From positions 674,272,484-674,336,483 of the forward strand of contig OZ010788.1 of the NCBI GenBank assembly GCA_963932465.1: 64,000 nt of DNA, given 5' to 3'. The notes beneath the pieces were generated by a model, which was given only the letters and a program-made list of their open reading frames with translations, was not told the DNA's origin and did not search any database. Below, piece by piece: positions 35,929 through 47,461 of this stretch. Numbering within the stretch: the stretch's first letter is position 1; every line of letters starts with the position of its first letter. The translations under genes were made by a program, and so were the position numbers. Source of the stretch: Maratus speciosus. Its lineage: Eukaryota > Arthropoda > Arachnida > Araneae > Salticidae.

Positions 35929-36347
35929 CACTGCTAAAAATATCCCTGTAAAATTACGGGCAGAGGCCGGCAGCAGAGATTCCAGTCATACCCGTAGAAA
36001 AAAATCCATGCCCATCAGTTTGCGCTGCCCGTAATTTTACGGGGCAAAGATATAATGCACTTCAAAACACAATAACACTTTACTTATTGTTCCGTAGCAT
36101 GTAGCACGTTAGATAATCATCACGGAATCGCTTTTTTGGCGGATTAAAAAATATGTTACGTTCGCGGTTAGGTGACATTATTTTTCGAAGCACGACTAAA
36201 ATGAAGGGTTACACCCTAGAGGAGGAAAATGTATGGGGTTTTACCGTATTTTGTTTAGTGGATCAGACCGTTTTTCATCAAATAAGGCTGTTGCCCGTGA
36301 AAATTGAAGAGCAAACGCTCATAAATTTACAGTTTTTTCTGAGAGTG
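35929..36347. mobile_element. TA-flanked MITE with CACTGCTAAAAA ends
   Basis: 419 bases between TA dinucleotides (35927-35928 and 36348-36349). TIRs CACTGCTAAAAATATCCCTG and, reversed, CACTCTCAGAAAAAACTG; an inner pair TAAAATTACGGGCAG / CTGCCCGTAATTTTA adds a hairpin. Copy 1 of the duplication has the empty site (GCTACAGTACTCC, about 29376). The 85-aa frame here is chance. TA target suggests Tc1/mariner type. Confidence 0.82.
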
Positions 36348-36623
36348 TACTGTGCTCTCAGATTTCCGGTTCATAATGCCTCTGATCAGAGTCTTTGTTT
36401 TACCTGTTAGTAATGTAGAGAATTCACCAGTAGAAAATCAATCTTAATTTAGAGACGAGTTACCTTACATGATCCATTAAATTCCACTTTTAAAGCTTAA
36501 AAAAAAAAAAAAATCTTAAAAATTTCGCGTTAATTACGAATTTAGATATAATATTTTTAATCAGTGAGTAAATTATAAATAATTTGTACAGCGCTTTTGA
36601 ATTTAACAGTAATATATGCGTAA

Positions 36624-37370
36624 ATTAAATAATCTTTACATTTTCGCAAATTAACATTTAACATTCTGCGATTAATTAAGGCATAGGTAGCTGTTTAGAA
36701 ATGTGAAACTCCTCAAGAATCCAAGGAGTTTAACCCTTTATGCCCCGATGGTTCTTTAAAGTATCATTAAAATAAATTGTTATAAAATTCATTTAATACA
36801 TCGGTTAGTAGTAATACAGTTTAGAATGAGTTATAGATACTTTAGTTTATCTTGTTCCAAAAGCATTATGGGTTGCAGAAAACAAAAATATATTTAAATG
36901 ATGATTTCTTTTGCTTTTGCACCTTTTCAGCTTTCATGACGTTGAAAGATTGGAGAGGGAGGGGGGAATATTCAATTCGGGAATATTTCTATATTTCTAT
37001 TGTAAGAACATAATTGTACATTTTCTGTTTACAGAAAATACTACAAAAAATATCTTAAATAAAAGATTTCAGTGGAGTTATAAATACTGCACAATATCCC
37101 TATAAATTCAAATTTAATTAATTAATTTTTATTTTCAAAATCCTCCTAAAATTTATTTAATGGTTGTGTTAAACTTCTAATGTAGTTTCAAAAACACACG
37201 AAAAAATGCTTTAGAAGATGAAATTATCATGAATTCATAATTTGGGGCATAAAGGGTTAAATAATTTTTACATTGCTGCAAATTACCATTTAACATTCTG
37301 CGATTAAATAAGGCATTGATAGATAGCTATTTAGACATGTTAACCTCCTTAGGAATCCAAGGAAATTTAA
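36624..37370 (+). repeat. ~105-bp direct repeats flanking a MITE
   Basis: About 36624-36728 and 37261-37370 are diverged direct copies (shared AACATTCTGCGATTAA, AAGGCAT, AGCT.TTTAGA, GAATCCAAGGA), one on each side of the MITE at 36734-37256. Confidence 0.75.
36734..37256. mobile_element. piggyBac-like MITE, family 3 (intact copy)
   Basis: 523 bases, TTAA on both sides (36730-36733 and 37257-37260), perfect TIRs CCCTTTATGCCCC and GGGGCATAAAGGG. A second, inverted copy has been split by the BEL element (46150-46504 and 53033 on). Confidence 0.88.
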
Positions 37371-37611
37371 TGCAGTACGCACCGTATATCAAATAGCATT
37401 GCAAAAATTCTATTTTATTGAGTTCAAATGTTCTAAATGTTTGTCGCTAAACGTAATATTTAAATTAACTTTTTGAAAGATATTTTAAAATTCCGTAAAC
37501 AGCAACAAATGCGAGAAATCGCGGCAAAGAGAAAAAAGTTCTAAAAGTACAATTTCTTTTTAAAATATTTTTAGAAAATGGTGGATAATCGGTCCTACAT
37601 TATTAAAAAAT

Positions 37612-37680
37612 AGTTGGATGTGCCAACCCCAAAACTTTCTTCTATCTTATACATCTTAATATTTCAAAAACTAGTTACAA
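37612..37680 (+). repeat. 5' fragment of a HINE-like element
   Basis: GTTGGATGTGCCAACCCC followed by AAAACTTTCTTCTATCTT resembles the starts of the 23985 and 34182 elements; no matching 3' hairpin is found. Confidence 0.45.
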
Positions 37681-37929
37681 TACTTCAATATTACTAGTTA
37701 TTATACTTCAATATTATTAGTTCAATGCTATACCACCTTTAATTTTCCTCTTAAGTTTCTGCTTCAGTTAATTAAACGGATTAAAATCTAGTTAATCTAT
37801 ATCACGATATTTGTTAAAATTAATAGTTTTTCCTTATTCTGTTGTTGTCAGCTGTTTTCTAATAGTCGGCTTGGCAGGAAGCGAGTTCCCGCGGCTGAAC
37901 GAGCCGCCGATGAGCAATAGAACTAAGAA

Positions 37930-38956
37930 AAATCATGAAAAGTATACAAAAATTGCTATCACAGAGCCCCTTTCCAAATTCAAAATATTCCCAAATTCAA
38001 GGAGGATCTGTTGGCCAAAGCCAAAAACATGCACGAAGAATTTGGTTCAAATGTTTGCATAATTTTATACACTTTTCGATTTTACAATAAAGAAAATGTC
38101 ACAAACATCGCTATTACAGAGCTCCCCTTCCGTCAGATTTTTTTCAAATTCAGGGAGGACTTACTTGCCATAGCTGGAAACATACACAAAAAATTTGGTT
38201 CAATTCTCTGCATAAGTTCATACACTTTTCGATGGTACAATAATAAAAGTGGCACAGAGATCGCAATTATAGCGCCCCCTTCTGGCAGAATTTTTTCAAG
38301 TTCAGGGAGGACTTGCTTGCCATAGCCAGAAACAAACACAAAAAATTAGGTTCAATTATATACATAACTTCATACACTTTTCGATGGTACAATATTCAAA
38401 ATGGCACAAAAACGCTATTACAGCGCCCCCCCTCCTACCGGTGAATTTTTTCCAAATTCAGGGAGGACCTTCGTGCCATAGCCAGAAACTTAAAATAAAA
38501 ATTTGGTTCAATTCTATGCATAACTACATACACTTTTTGATGGTACAATATTCAAAATCGCACAAAAATCGCTAGTGTTCCCTACCAGGGGGAGGGGCAC
38601 ATTTTTGTACTACCTTTTCGACGATATCTCTGCAACTATAATTCCTAAAATTAAAAGAAATGTATCTTTGAGTTCAGCGTTACGAAAGCTTTCACAAGAT
38701 ACCCCACACGATATACAACGAAAAGGTTTCTTTTTCAAGTAGCTGAATTAGCTTCTCTACATTTTCCCTAAATATACTTGTGAATGTTTAATAATCTGTA
38801 AATATGTGGGTTAATAATCTTTATTACTTCCCCCAATTTGAACTTTTCACGTTCCATAGTTTACGAGTAAAATGGCTGTTACAGACGGACAGTCAGACAC
38901 AGGAGTGATCGTATAATGGTTCCGTTTTTACTTTTTAAGTACGGAACCTTAAAAAA
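37930..38956 (+). repeat. ~154-bp minisatellite element with 3' hairpin
   Basis: About four units anchored by TTCAGGGAGGAC (37997, 38152, 38302, 38459) with CATACACTTTTCGATGGTAC and GCGCCCCC in each. After the array comes TTACAGACGGACAGTCAGAC and a terminal hairpin GGTTCCGT / ACGGAACC (38918-38925 and 38941-38948) followed by TTAAAAA. Same plan as the other minisatellite elements. Overlapping open frames on both strands come from the repeat. Confidence 0.75.
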
Positions 38957-41955
38957 GGAAAGGGAGTTGAAAATATGACAGACATATAGACTCAAAATAA
39001 GAAAGTATGGGCTACGGTTATTGTTTTAGAATCAATACATAGAATTTCTATGGACTTGAAATAACAAATTTAGAGTGTATGGAAGAACGTCCCTTTTTCA
39101 TTCAAACGTATTCTGTAACACTTAAATTAGAATAAAAAATACTAGAAATATCAAAACTTTATTACAGCATTTAAAAATGTGTTCTATCTTACGTAATTAA
39201 TGTTTATTCAACTACTATATGAATGGAAGAAAAAGCTCACAATGTGTCACAATTCATACTCATTTGTTATAAATGCGATAACCGCCTCTATGGAAAAACA
39301 GTGAATTTGAAAGTATTTAATCGTTTGTTTACTATGCAATATTTATAATTGTGTAATGTTTACAGCATTTCCTAACTCATTTATTCATTGTGCACTGTGT
39401 AATATTAACATTTGAATTTTTTGTAATTATATTACTATTCTAATCTAGAAAGTTTCATTTTATTTAAAAAGTCATGTTCTTTTATTTTTTAAAGAAATTA
39501 TTCCTTTACATAAGAGAATCTGCAGTATTCTATATTTTTCCCTTAATCATGATGTTTCATTTCTAGCAATTACAGTTTGCAATACATTAGTATGCAAAAT
39601 TGGCTTTGTTATATTTAATCATTAATTTTGTATAAAAAAAAAAAAAAAAATCTATTTTGCAATAGGAAAGGAAAAAATATTTAAGTGATTTGGAAATTTT
39701 TAGTCTTCTACATGACGTTGATAAAATTCCGGGGAGAAATACCATTTTTCTTTATATTAATTTTAGTGTTGTTGTAGTGTCTAATTTTATTTATATGTTG
39801 GAGATGAAACTACTTTGCAAGGGAAAGTGATTTAAGTAATTGTTCTCTAAAATAGTTGTTGAATAATTACAATACTGTATATTATTTCACTCCGTGATAA
39901 CCCATTTCTAGTATGGTTTGTGGCATTTTACTTAATTCTGTACAAAAAAAAAAAAAAAAAAAGAAAAAAGAAAGAAAAACTCTGCAGTGGAAAGAAACAA
40001 ATCAAAAGAAATTTGATAATTTTCATTTTTTACACGAAGTCAATATAGGATTTAGAGTTATTAAACTTTCCATTTATACAATGATATTCACCCTTCTGCA
40101 AAATTCATTCCAGAAAAATACCGCTTTTACAAATACTACAATTTAGTTACTGACATTTGCTTGGTTCTCAGAACAGTCATTGTGATTGGCTAGGAAGCTT
40201 TTATTACAATACACTTTAGCATTCATGATTAATTGTGTTTGTATTTTGACTAGTAAGTGTAACTTTTTTGTGTAATGCATATATTTTAATTCTGTTTTTT
40301 TTTTTTTTTATTAATTAAATTCTGCATCAAATTTCCTTGAATTTTATCTATAAACATTTATATTTAAGTGAAAATTAATATATTCTATAAGCACACAATG
40401 TTATAAAACCTGAAAACTTTAAAAAATGTCCACAATTTTGGCCACTACTGTAAATTCTTGTATAAAGTAATTTGCAACGGAAAGTGATTTAAGAAAGTGA
40501 GGCATCTGAGTAATTTCAGTGCTTTATATATTTTTCATATTTATCATATTCCATTTCCAGTATTAATATTTTAGTAGGTTTTTCACTTGTATCTACATTT
40601 AAAAATCTACTCTGTCATGAAAAGAGTCAATTTGAAATGCCTGTTATATTTGTTCTACTACATGTATCATGAACATAATAATTTGAAAAATGCACATATT
40701 GTCATACATTATTACATCGGCATTCTAGTAATATAAGTTTGATTATTTACTCATATGATAAACTAGAAATTTATTTCTATTGCAAATAATATTTACACTC
40801 GTAGGAATTAATGAGAGCACATTTCTGTAAATCCTGTGAAGATAACTAATAACTGTAAAGATAACTAATTTTTCAGTTAAGATTAAACTGGCATTTTTAT
40901 CTCTTTGCTATTTTTCCTTAAAAATACATTCTCTAAATTTACGTGGCATGCTTTGCTAGAAATACTATTCCTGCAAATTTATTAAAATCCCATTTTAAAA
41001 TTTAATCTATTTCAGCTAGATAATTAGATTAAATTTTTACTACCTAGCCTTGGAAGTATAAGTTCATTGCAACGTTTGATTAAATTGGTTTTAATTTTTC
41101 CTTCAGTTGAGAATCTGAAACTGATTTTCACAACAGGCGAAGTTGATGTTGGTTTGTTAAATACATGCTAACACATTGCACTATATCATTTATGTAACAG
41201 CAGTTACTACTACAGTAAAATTATACAACACACTTTTATGATTTTAGGGCACAACTAGATTTTTAGTTATTTCCTTAGTAAATTGTTTCGTAAGCTAATA
41301 GATATTACAAGAAACATACAGTAACACCGCATAATAGAAATTTTTTTGGTGTTATTGGCTTTTGTGGAATATTGATTTCATTAATAGAAGATAATCTTTA
41401 AAATATCCATAATAAGGAAATACATTATTTTTTTAAAATCTAAAATGAGCTTATTAATATAATGGGTCAAGTGTTATACAAGAGGTGACTTTGCGAATTA
41501 AAGCTACTAAGTATTTTGTTGTTATTCTCGACTGTATTCTCAACATCATTTGCCAGTAGGAAATATCGGTGGTATTTAGAATGTAGCTAATAGTGTATAA
41601 GGAAATTCATCATCAAGTATATCTGGATATTTCATCAAGATTTTATCTGTGGGTAGTAGCTCAGGTAAAATTTTTTTCAACATAAAATGATGAGTCTATA
41701 TAAACTTGACACATTAGTAATAGATGTTAAAAATATCCATAAAAGGCTATGATAACGGTGCCAGTAGAAATAAATGCACCTAAGGAATGCAAAAATTTCT
41801 ATAGAACATTTTCAGAACTTCATTTACACCACGTGGGCATGTTATAAATAGAACATAGTTTTGAGATATATGGCAAAAACATGTACATATGTAATGACTT
41901 TTTTTGGAACTCTGCATTGTATTTATAACAAATTTTTGCATTACCTACTGAAAGA
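38957..41955. other. Spacer, no gene recognised
   Basis: AT-rich for 3 kb, with A runs at about 39636-39649 and 39944-39961 and a T run near 40297. No element ends or coding signatures that I can support. Confidence 0.5.
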
Positions 41956-41959
41956 TTAA

Positions 41960-42190
41960 CCCCTTAATCGTCACGCCTGAGAAGTGTCGAATACTTTTTT
42001 TAAATTCAGATTGTTTGATTGCCACCACTTTCTTCAAGTTAAAATATTCTTTTCATTTAATGGCAGATAAAATGTCGAGAGAGTAAAGCCAACTACATTC
42101 TTTAAAAAAACTGGTGGGAATAAAGCAATCTGAATAAAAGAAAAGAAGCCTACACTGCCCGTGACAGTCACGGGCGCGACGATTAAGGGG
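41960..42190. mobile_element. piggyBac-like MITE, family 4
   Basis: 231 bases, TTAA on both sides (41956-41959 and 42191-42194), TIRs CCCCTTAATCGTCACGCC and GGGCGCGACGATTAAGGGG. Confidence 0.85.
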
Positions 42191-42376
42191 TTAACAGATT
42201 AGAGAACATGTGTTTCTAAAACTCTCTCTGATGGTAATTTTGCATAGAAAGTGCATAAGATGTACGGTTCCATGCTGCTCAAATTTGTAATGAACTTTAA
42301 GAGTTTCAGATGCAGTTCACTGATGATACTGAAGCAAAGAGTGAGGCAAATGATAAATTATAAGTTTCTGGTCTTA

Positions 42377-42951
42377 TTACCCGACTGCCAAGAAGGGTTA
42401 TGTGTTTCACGCGTATCTGGGTATGTGGATTTCTTTATACCCTCGAAACACCCCAACGGCTAGATGGATTTTAATGAATGAGATCTCTATCGATTTGTCT
42501 TAACCGTCCAATGGTTATAGGATAGGTTTTGTTTTTATAAATTCAAAATGGCGGACATAAAATACAAAATGGTGGTAGAGACGGGAAAAAAATTACGCAC
42601 CCTATTCAGTGGCATATCATTGGATAGGTCTTTCAAAATGAAGACGATGTTTCATTGACTATTTTACAGTCAGGAACTCCGTTTAAATATTACACAACCT
42701 GAAAGTTGCGTAGGTAGGATCTCTTGTTTTACCGCAACTCTAACTTTCATAGACATTTATAGGCTTCATCAAAACAGAGTTTATAGATAGGAACTAACCC
42801 TTAAACACAACTTAAAAGTCATCACTACAAGTAAATAATAAAAAAATAAGTATGTAATATAAAAAATAGTTTCACATTGATGAGAAATAATTAATTAGTT
42901 CGCTTTTTAAGCAGTCGGTTTTTTTGATTTTTTAAATTTAATTTGATTATT
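42377..42951 (+). mobile_element. CCGACTG-ended repeat, second copy
   Basis: Reverse-complement relative of 28411-28950, starting ATTACCCGACTGCCAAG and ending GCAGTCGGTTTTTTTGA plus an AT-rich tail. Contains AAAATGGCGGAC and AAAATGGTGG boxes. No coding. Confidence 0.7.
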
Positions 42952-43382
42952 AGCTTTCTAGTATCCTTACTCTTTAAAGTAAATTATATGAGTAAGAACT
43001 TTAGAATGATACCATGAATGTTGTTACAGAGAATGTTGTTATAATCGGTGACGGCCACACAGGGTAAAAGTCTTGATTGATGCTATTTAACTTTCAAAAG
43101 ATCTGTTGTTGTGTCTGTATAGAAGACTCGTAATAAGTACTTTCTTCAAAAGAAAATTATTTGATTATAAATCTGTAAATGAATTTGTGGTAGAACCTAG
43201 ATGAATCTTTGGCATTCTTCAGAGTTCAGTTATTAATAGTGGTAGGTAGCATTAGTATCGATATAAAAAAAAGTTTTAGGACCTGTATATTTAAGACCTG
43301 TTATTATAGGAAAATATACAGCAAATTTTAAATTACGATTCACATCATACTGCTGGCAGAAGGAGAAAAAAAATCAAATTAA

Positions 43383-43780
43383 GGGTGTGTTCGAAAAAAT
43401 ATTTTTCCACCTCAACAGCTCGAAATTTTCTGAGACATTTTCAGACTCATTTTTAAAAGTAAAAACATGGAACTAGCTGAAGTGATTTTTGAAAAGATGT
43501 TTAAGAAGCCGTGTGATTTCATTTTTCGCTCAATTAATTAGAATTTGATTTTTAAACAATTATTTTCTCAGTATGAGCATTTTTTTCATTCCCAAATCTC
43601 CCGCATCGGAAAATTCGATTCAAAACGCCAACTTTGACAGCATATTTTACAATATTTTCTGCATTTATCAAAAAATCGAGAAGCACGGCACATTATGTAG
43701 TTTCTAAATAAGAGAATTTCCGAGCAAAAATGAATTTAAAACTGAATCAGAAAATAAACAGTTTGGATTGGAATACACCC
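43383..43780. mobile_element. TTAA-type MITE with GGGTGT ends
   Basis: 398 bases, TTAA on both sides (43379-43382 and 43781-43784), TIRs GGGTGTGTTCGAA and, reversed, GGGTGTATTCCAA. Non-coding interior. Confidence 0.8.
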
Positions 43781-44094
43781 TTAATAACTAAAAAACTGAC
43801 TCGCCCAAACTGATATATGTGACAATGGAGGCATATGAGAAATATATTTTATGCAAAAGAAGCACTAAAGCCAATTATATCATCAAAGGTTTAAAACTCC
43901 ATGTAAATGCTTGACATCATTCTTGCTTATAAAAATAGGTGTACCGCATTTATAAATTTAATTATTTCTTTTAGGATTTTCTAGCATTTTTAGTGTCTGT
44001 AACATTTGAAAAGAAATTTTCTAAGCTAAAAAGGATCAAAGTATATTTGAGAGCAGTTCAGCAAGATAATTTGAAGAGCTTATCAGTTTTGTAA

Positions 44095-44375
44095 TCCCAG
44101 TAGCGTTGTGGTCGTGCGTCGCTCTACCACACTACTGGTCTGCAATTCGATACTGCGGACGAGGCAGGATTCACTAAACCTTTCATTCCTTCTGGCTCGA
44201 TGAAAAGAGCAGGATGTAGCTTAGGGAACTAAACACTGGGAGGGTCCCGCGTTAAGCTGACCACTGGCTGGGAACATATGCTGTATAGTACCACAGTGCC
44301 CATGGTCAAGAAAATAGGCCAGGGCACTGGGCAAGATCCTTAATGGGCTGTACAGCCGCAGGTTTAGTTTAACAG
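44095..44375 (+). mobile_element. tRNA-derived SINE
   Basis: A GC-richer island in AT-rich DNA. Its head has an A-box-like TAGCGTTGTGG (44101-44111) and a B-box-like AATTCGATAC (about 44144-44153) at tRNA-like spacing, so RNA polymerase III could once have read it. The body (GGGAGGGTCCCGCG, GGCCAGGGCACTGGGC, GGGCTGTACAGCC) has no coding. A clean target duplication was not found. Confidence 0.6.
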
Positions 44376-44819
44376 TTATGTCTGTCAGATTTCAAATTTG
44401 TTGAAGTTTAATATGACAAAAATCTGAAAGAATTTTCAGAGGAAAAAGTAAGAACGATAACTTTCTGATAATAAAAAGCAATAGCAACGATTCATTTTTA
44501 ATTTATTGTTTTTGAATGTTAAATGATTTTCAGAAGTACCCAAAGATCGTGTATTTCCAACAGAGCATTTAAATACTGATATTTTTTCCAAAATAAAAAT
44601 AAATAAATATTTTAATAATTAATTTTATATTAAATGGTATTGAAATTTTAATTTTTCAGAGGGGAGATAAAAACTTAGTTTGTTATATACAGACTTATAT
44701 TTATGCAGTTACATATCAAGATGCAGCTTACATGTAGTTCGTCATTTAGCCTGCACCCATTCTACTGTTTTTGAGGAAATGTAATTTAATTGCTAAATAC
44801 TTTACATAATGGGACCTCT

Positions 44820-45235
44820 TATAGGGATTTACGAAGAAATTGGTTTGAAAACAAATAAATGTTTTTCTACATGCACTTTACATCCAAATTGTGCTCGAAA
44901 ATTTAGATTCATATCTGGCAGTGTTCAGGACTAAATATAAAAAGGTATTCAATAACATATCACCGTCAGTCATATGGTTTTAAGCACACATTTTGCTTCA
45001 TTTCAATTTTATAACTGACCTTATGTAAGACTTTTTTATACTTTAATAAGTCTATAGATTTATGTTTGCATGTGACCTCAAGGTAGTAAAGTTGCTTATG
45101 TTTGAGTACTACTATTTCCGAAAATTCAGTTTCGCATTAGACAAAGATTGCTATAGGAATAGAGTTCTGCCGAAAAATAGCGCCTGTATTCTCCATCAAA
45201 CTTGGGCCGACCCAAATTTTTCTACCTCGTAACGT
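44820..45235 (+). repeat. Dispersed repeat R1, copy 1
   Basis: Direct relative of 54140-54505: both carry TTTAGATTCATATCTG.CAG, GGTTTTAAGC.CACATTTTG, CCTCAAGGTAGTAAA and a GGGCCGACC end. Class unknown; no long frame. Confidence 0.7.
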
Positions 45236-45959
45236 GAATCTAGTAAAACTACGTGTACACATTTTATAATAATACAAATAGCAATGTAAAACTGCTGAAT
45301 CTGTACTGATACTATTTTCATTAATAAGAAAAATTTCAATGGAAATATTCAAGAAAAATTTTATTCTCTTTATTCTCTTATTTCTCTAGGAAAAAAGTTC
45401 GAAAATAATTATATGTATACTCGGCGTTCGGAACAGACCGCTTGCACACAAGGAATATGACAATAAATAAATAAATAAATAATAATAAAAAAAAAGCTTT
45501 CAAAGTGAATTTTTCACACAAGGAATGTGATAGTAAAAAATAAAAAAGCTTTTCGGTTAAAAGAGTTTCGGATAAGAGAGGTTCTACTGTATATATCTAA
45601 AATGAGCATCTAAAAATTATATTGAAATGTGAATATTTAAAATATGGATATGGCACATTAATCTTACATATTAATGAAGCCAGATTGAAATCTAATCCGT
45701 TCATTATGTTACAACTTTCATAATTGATTTAAGAAAGATTTTTTTATTACATCCTTAAAAAAAGTAATCTAACTTTCCCCAAACTCAGTGAAAAATTATG
45801 TTAAGACAAAATTAAACGATTAAATTCGTTTATGAGGATTCTGAATTAATCTCTTAAGCAAAAAATTTTTCTTAATTTTCTCTTGATTCTTAATAGGAAA
45901 TACTTCAAGCAAAAAATTTAGTAGCTTTAACATGATCCTATTATGGGTCATCTCAAAGA
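45236..45959. other. Spacer, no gene recognised
   Basis: AT-rich. An AATA microsatellite lies at 45459-45490, and CACACAAGGAAT.TGA occurs twice (45448, 45516). A GGATAAGAGAGGTTCTACTGTA phrase near 45570 resembles a worn Tigger-type end. Confidence 0.4.
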
Positions 45960-46146
45960 TAATTTCAGATAAATGGGATTTATACATTACAAAATTTTTG
46001 ATTTTAATGCATTGATTTAAAAGCTTTGAATGTGTTCAACATTTCATTTAATGGGATGCAAAAAACTATAATTTTTTATTTATGGTTAAAAATAATAGGC
46101 AGTTTTCGATTACTTAATAAAATAATCAAATTTGAATGGTCTTTAT
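45960..46146 (+). repeat. Dispersed repeat R2, copy 1
   Basis: Similar to 55345-55515: shared TTTGAATGTG.TCAACATTT, AATG.GATGCAAAA and TTTTTATTTATGGTT. Each copy is cut off by a different mobile element. Confidence 0.6.
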
Positions 46147-46149
46147 TAA

Positions 46150-46504
46150 CCTTTTATGTACTGAATTATGAATTCATGAAAATTTTGTCTTCTAAAGCAT
46201 TTTTCGTGAATTTTTGAAACTAAATTACAAGATTTACATAATCATTTAATAAATTTTAGAAGGATTTCACAAGGATTGAAGGATTTAGAAGGATTAATTA
46301 AATTTGAATTTATAGGGATTTTGTGTAATATTTATTTTATAACCCCACTGAAATCTTTTATTTTAAATATTTTTCTTAGTATTTTGCAGAATTAGGAAAT
46401 CTACAAATTTAATGTTCTTACAATAGAAATATAGAAATATTTCTGAATTAAAAAATCTCCCCCCTCCCCTCCAACGTCAATAAAGCTTAAAAGATGCAAA
46501 GACC
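46150..46504 (-). mobile_element. piggyBac-like MITE family 3, left part, split by BEL
   Basis: Starts after TTAA (46146-46149) and matches the reverse complement of the right part of the intact copy 36734-37256 (for example AATTCATGAAAATTTTGTC and CTCCCCCCTCCCCTCCAACG). It stops exactly at the BEL LTR; the other part resumes at 53033. Confidence 0.82.
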
Positions 46505-46834
46505 TGTGAAAACTTTCAAAACATTCAAACATAAAATCAATGAAGGAGGTGCTTTCTGAATTCTTTTCTTCAAATATTTAATGAATATTTACAGATACAT
46601 GATTCTATACATATTTACAATAAGTATTATCAAATACTTAATCTGGTTTTTCGAAAAAGGGAGGCTTAGCCTCATCAACAAACTGTAAAAAAAAATTACA
46701 GCGATCATGCTTTTTAAATCAAAACATCTCTTCCTATCGTTCCAGCAATATACCGAAGTCGCATTCTAAGGTGGGATGCGCGCGCATCGCGCGTCCTTCG
46801 TTGCCATGGGGAGCGGAGAAAAAGTTTCTCTTCA
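46505..46834 (-). repeat. BEL 3' LTR
   Basis: 330 bases; on the coding strand starts TGAAGAGAAAC and ends TTTTCACA (TG...CA). Includes a GATGCGCGCGCATCGCGCG palindromic GC patch near 46776-46794. Confidence 0.93.
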
Positions 46835-46850
46835 CACTCCCACCTGAACT
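46835..46850 (-). promoter_or_regulatory. Candidate polypurine tract of BEL
   Basis: Directly inside the 3' LTR, coding-strand AGGTGGGAGTG is purine-rich and correctly placed to prime plus-strand DNA synthesis. Confidence 0.5.
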
Positions 46851-47318
46851 CTTAAAGAGTTCACAAATCAAAATTCCATCATAAAATCATAAAAATTCAA
46901 TTTTTCGTATCAGTGGTTTAGTAATCTAATACAATTTTTAAAATTCGAATACAAAATACTAAATATAAGAATTCAAACAATATCTAATTAATCACTTAAT
47001 TAGTCAAATTCAAAATATCAATAAATTCTAAATAAAACACTTTAAATTCAAACAAAGTAAAATAATGACAGTTAAATCACACACACATTTTTTTTCTTTT
47101 TTTTCTTTTTTTTTTTTTTTTTTTTTTTGGGGGGGGGGGGGGCAGTTAAATCATATACTTACTTATACCAAAATTCAAAAAGATTCTATATATAAATAAG
47201 ACTAAAAATTAAAAAAGAGAAAGAAAATATTTAGAGTCCTAAATGCAGAAAAAACAAACTAAATAAATGTCTATAAAAGTTTATGAATGTTTATAAGAAG
47301 TCTGCAAAAAGTCATTTG
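46851..47318. other. BEL 3' untranslated region
   Basis: AT-rich with no frame between the end of pol and the polypurine tract; includes a T-run/G15 block at about 47092-47141. No env gene. Confidence 0.6.
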
Positions 47319-47461
47319 TTAGTCATTTTGTATTTCAAAGGGATACAAGTGCTGGATGGATCTTTTTAAGATTCCACTCGCTGTTTTTATTTCGTATGAA
47401 CGAATATTGCCATCTCTTCCAGGAATGGCAGTCTGAATCTTACCAAGTTTCCAAAGAAACT
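47319..47461 (-). pseudogene. pol: BEL pol C-terminus, shifted frame
   Basis: After the shift at T5 (47465-47469) another frame continues with the typical BEL tail, including WKLGKIQTAIPGRDG and LKRSIQHLYPFE, and ends at a TAA (47319-47321). This is the conserved region after integrase in Pao-type elements. Confidence 0.75.

Larger units (their letters stand above)
30704..36498 (+). repeat. Segmental duplication, copy 2 (5.8 kb with insertions)
   Basis: Second direct copy of 25325-29527. Longer because of three insertions: hAT element 32707-33819, minisatellite element 34182-34957 and TA-flanked MITE 35929-36347. Homopolymers differ from copy 1 (T run 31587-31609, A run 32206-32250). No gene. 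Confidence 0.92.

Noticed and set aside
36153..36410. 85-aa frame that looks balanced in composition
   Set aside because: Runs from inside a MITE across its end into flanking DNA, so it is not a conserved unit.
46835..47318. Search for an env gene after BEL integrase
   Set aside because: Only about 480 AT-rich bases remain before the LTR, with no frame.
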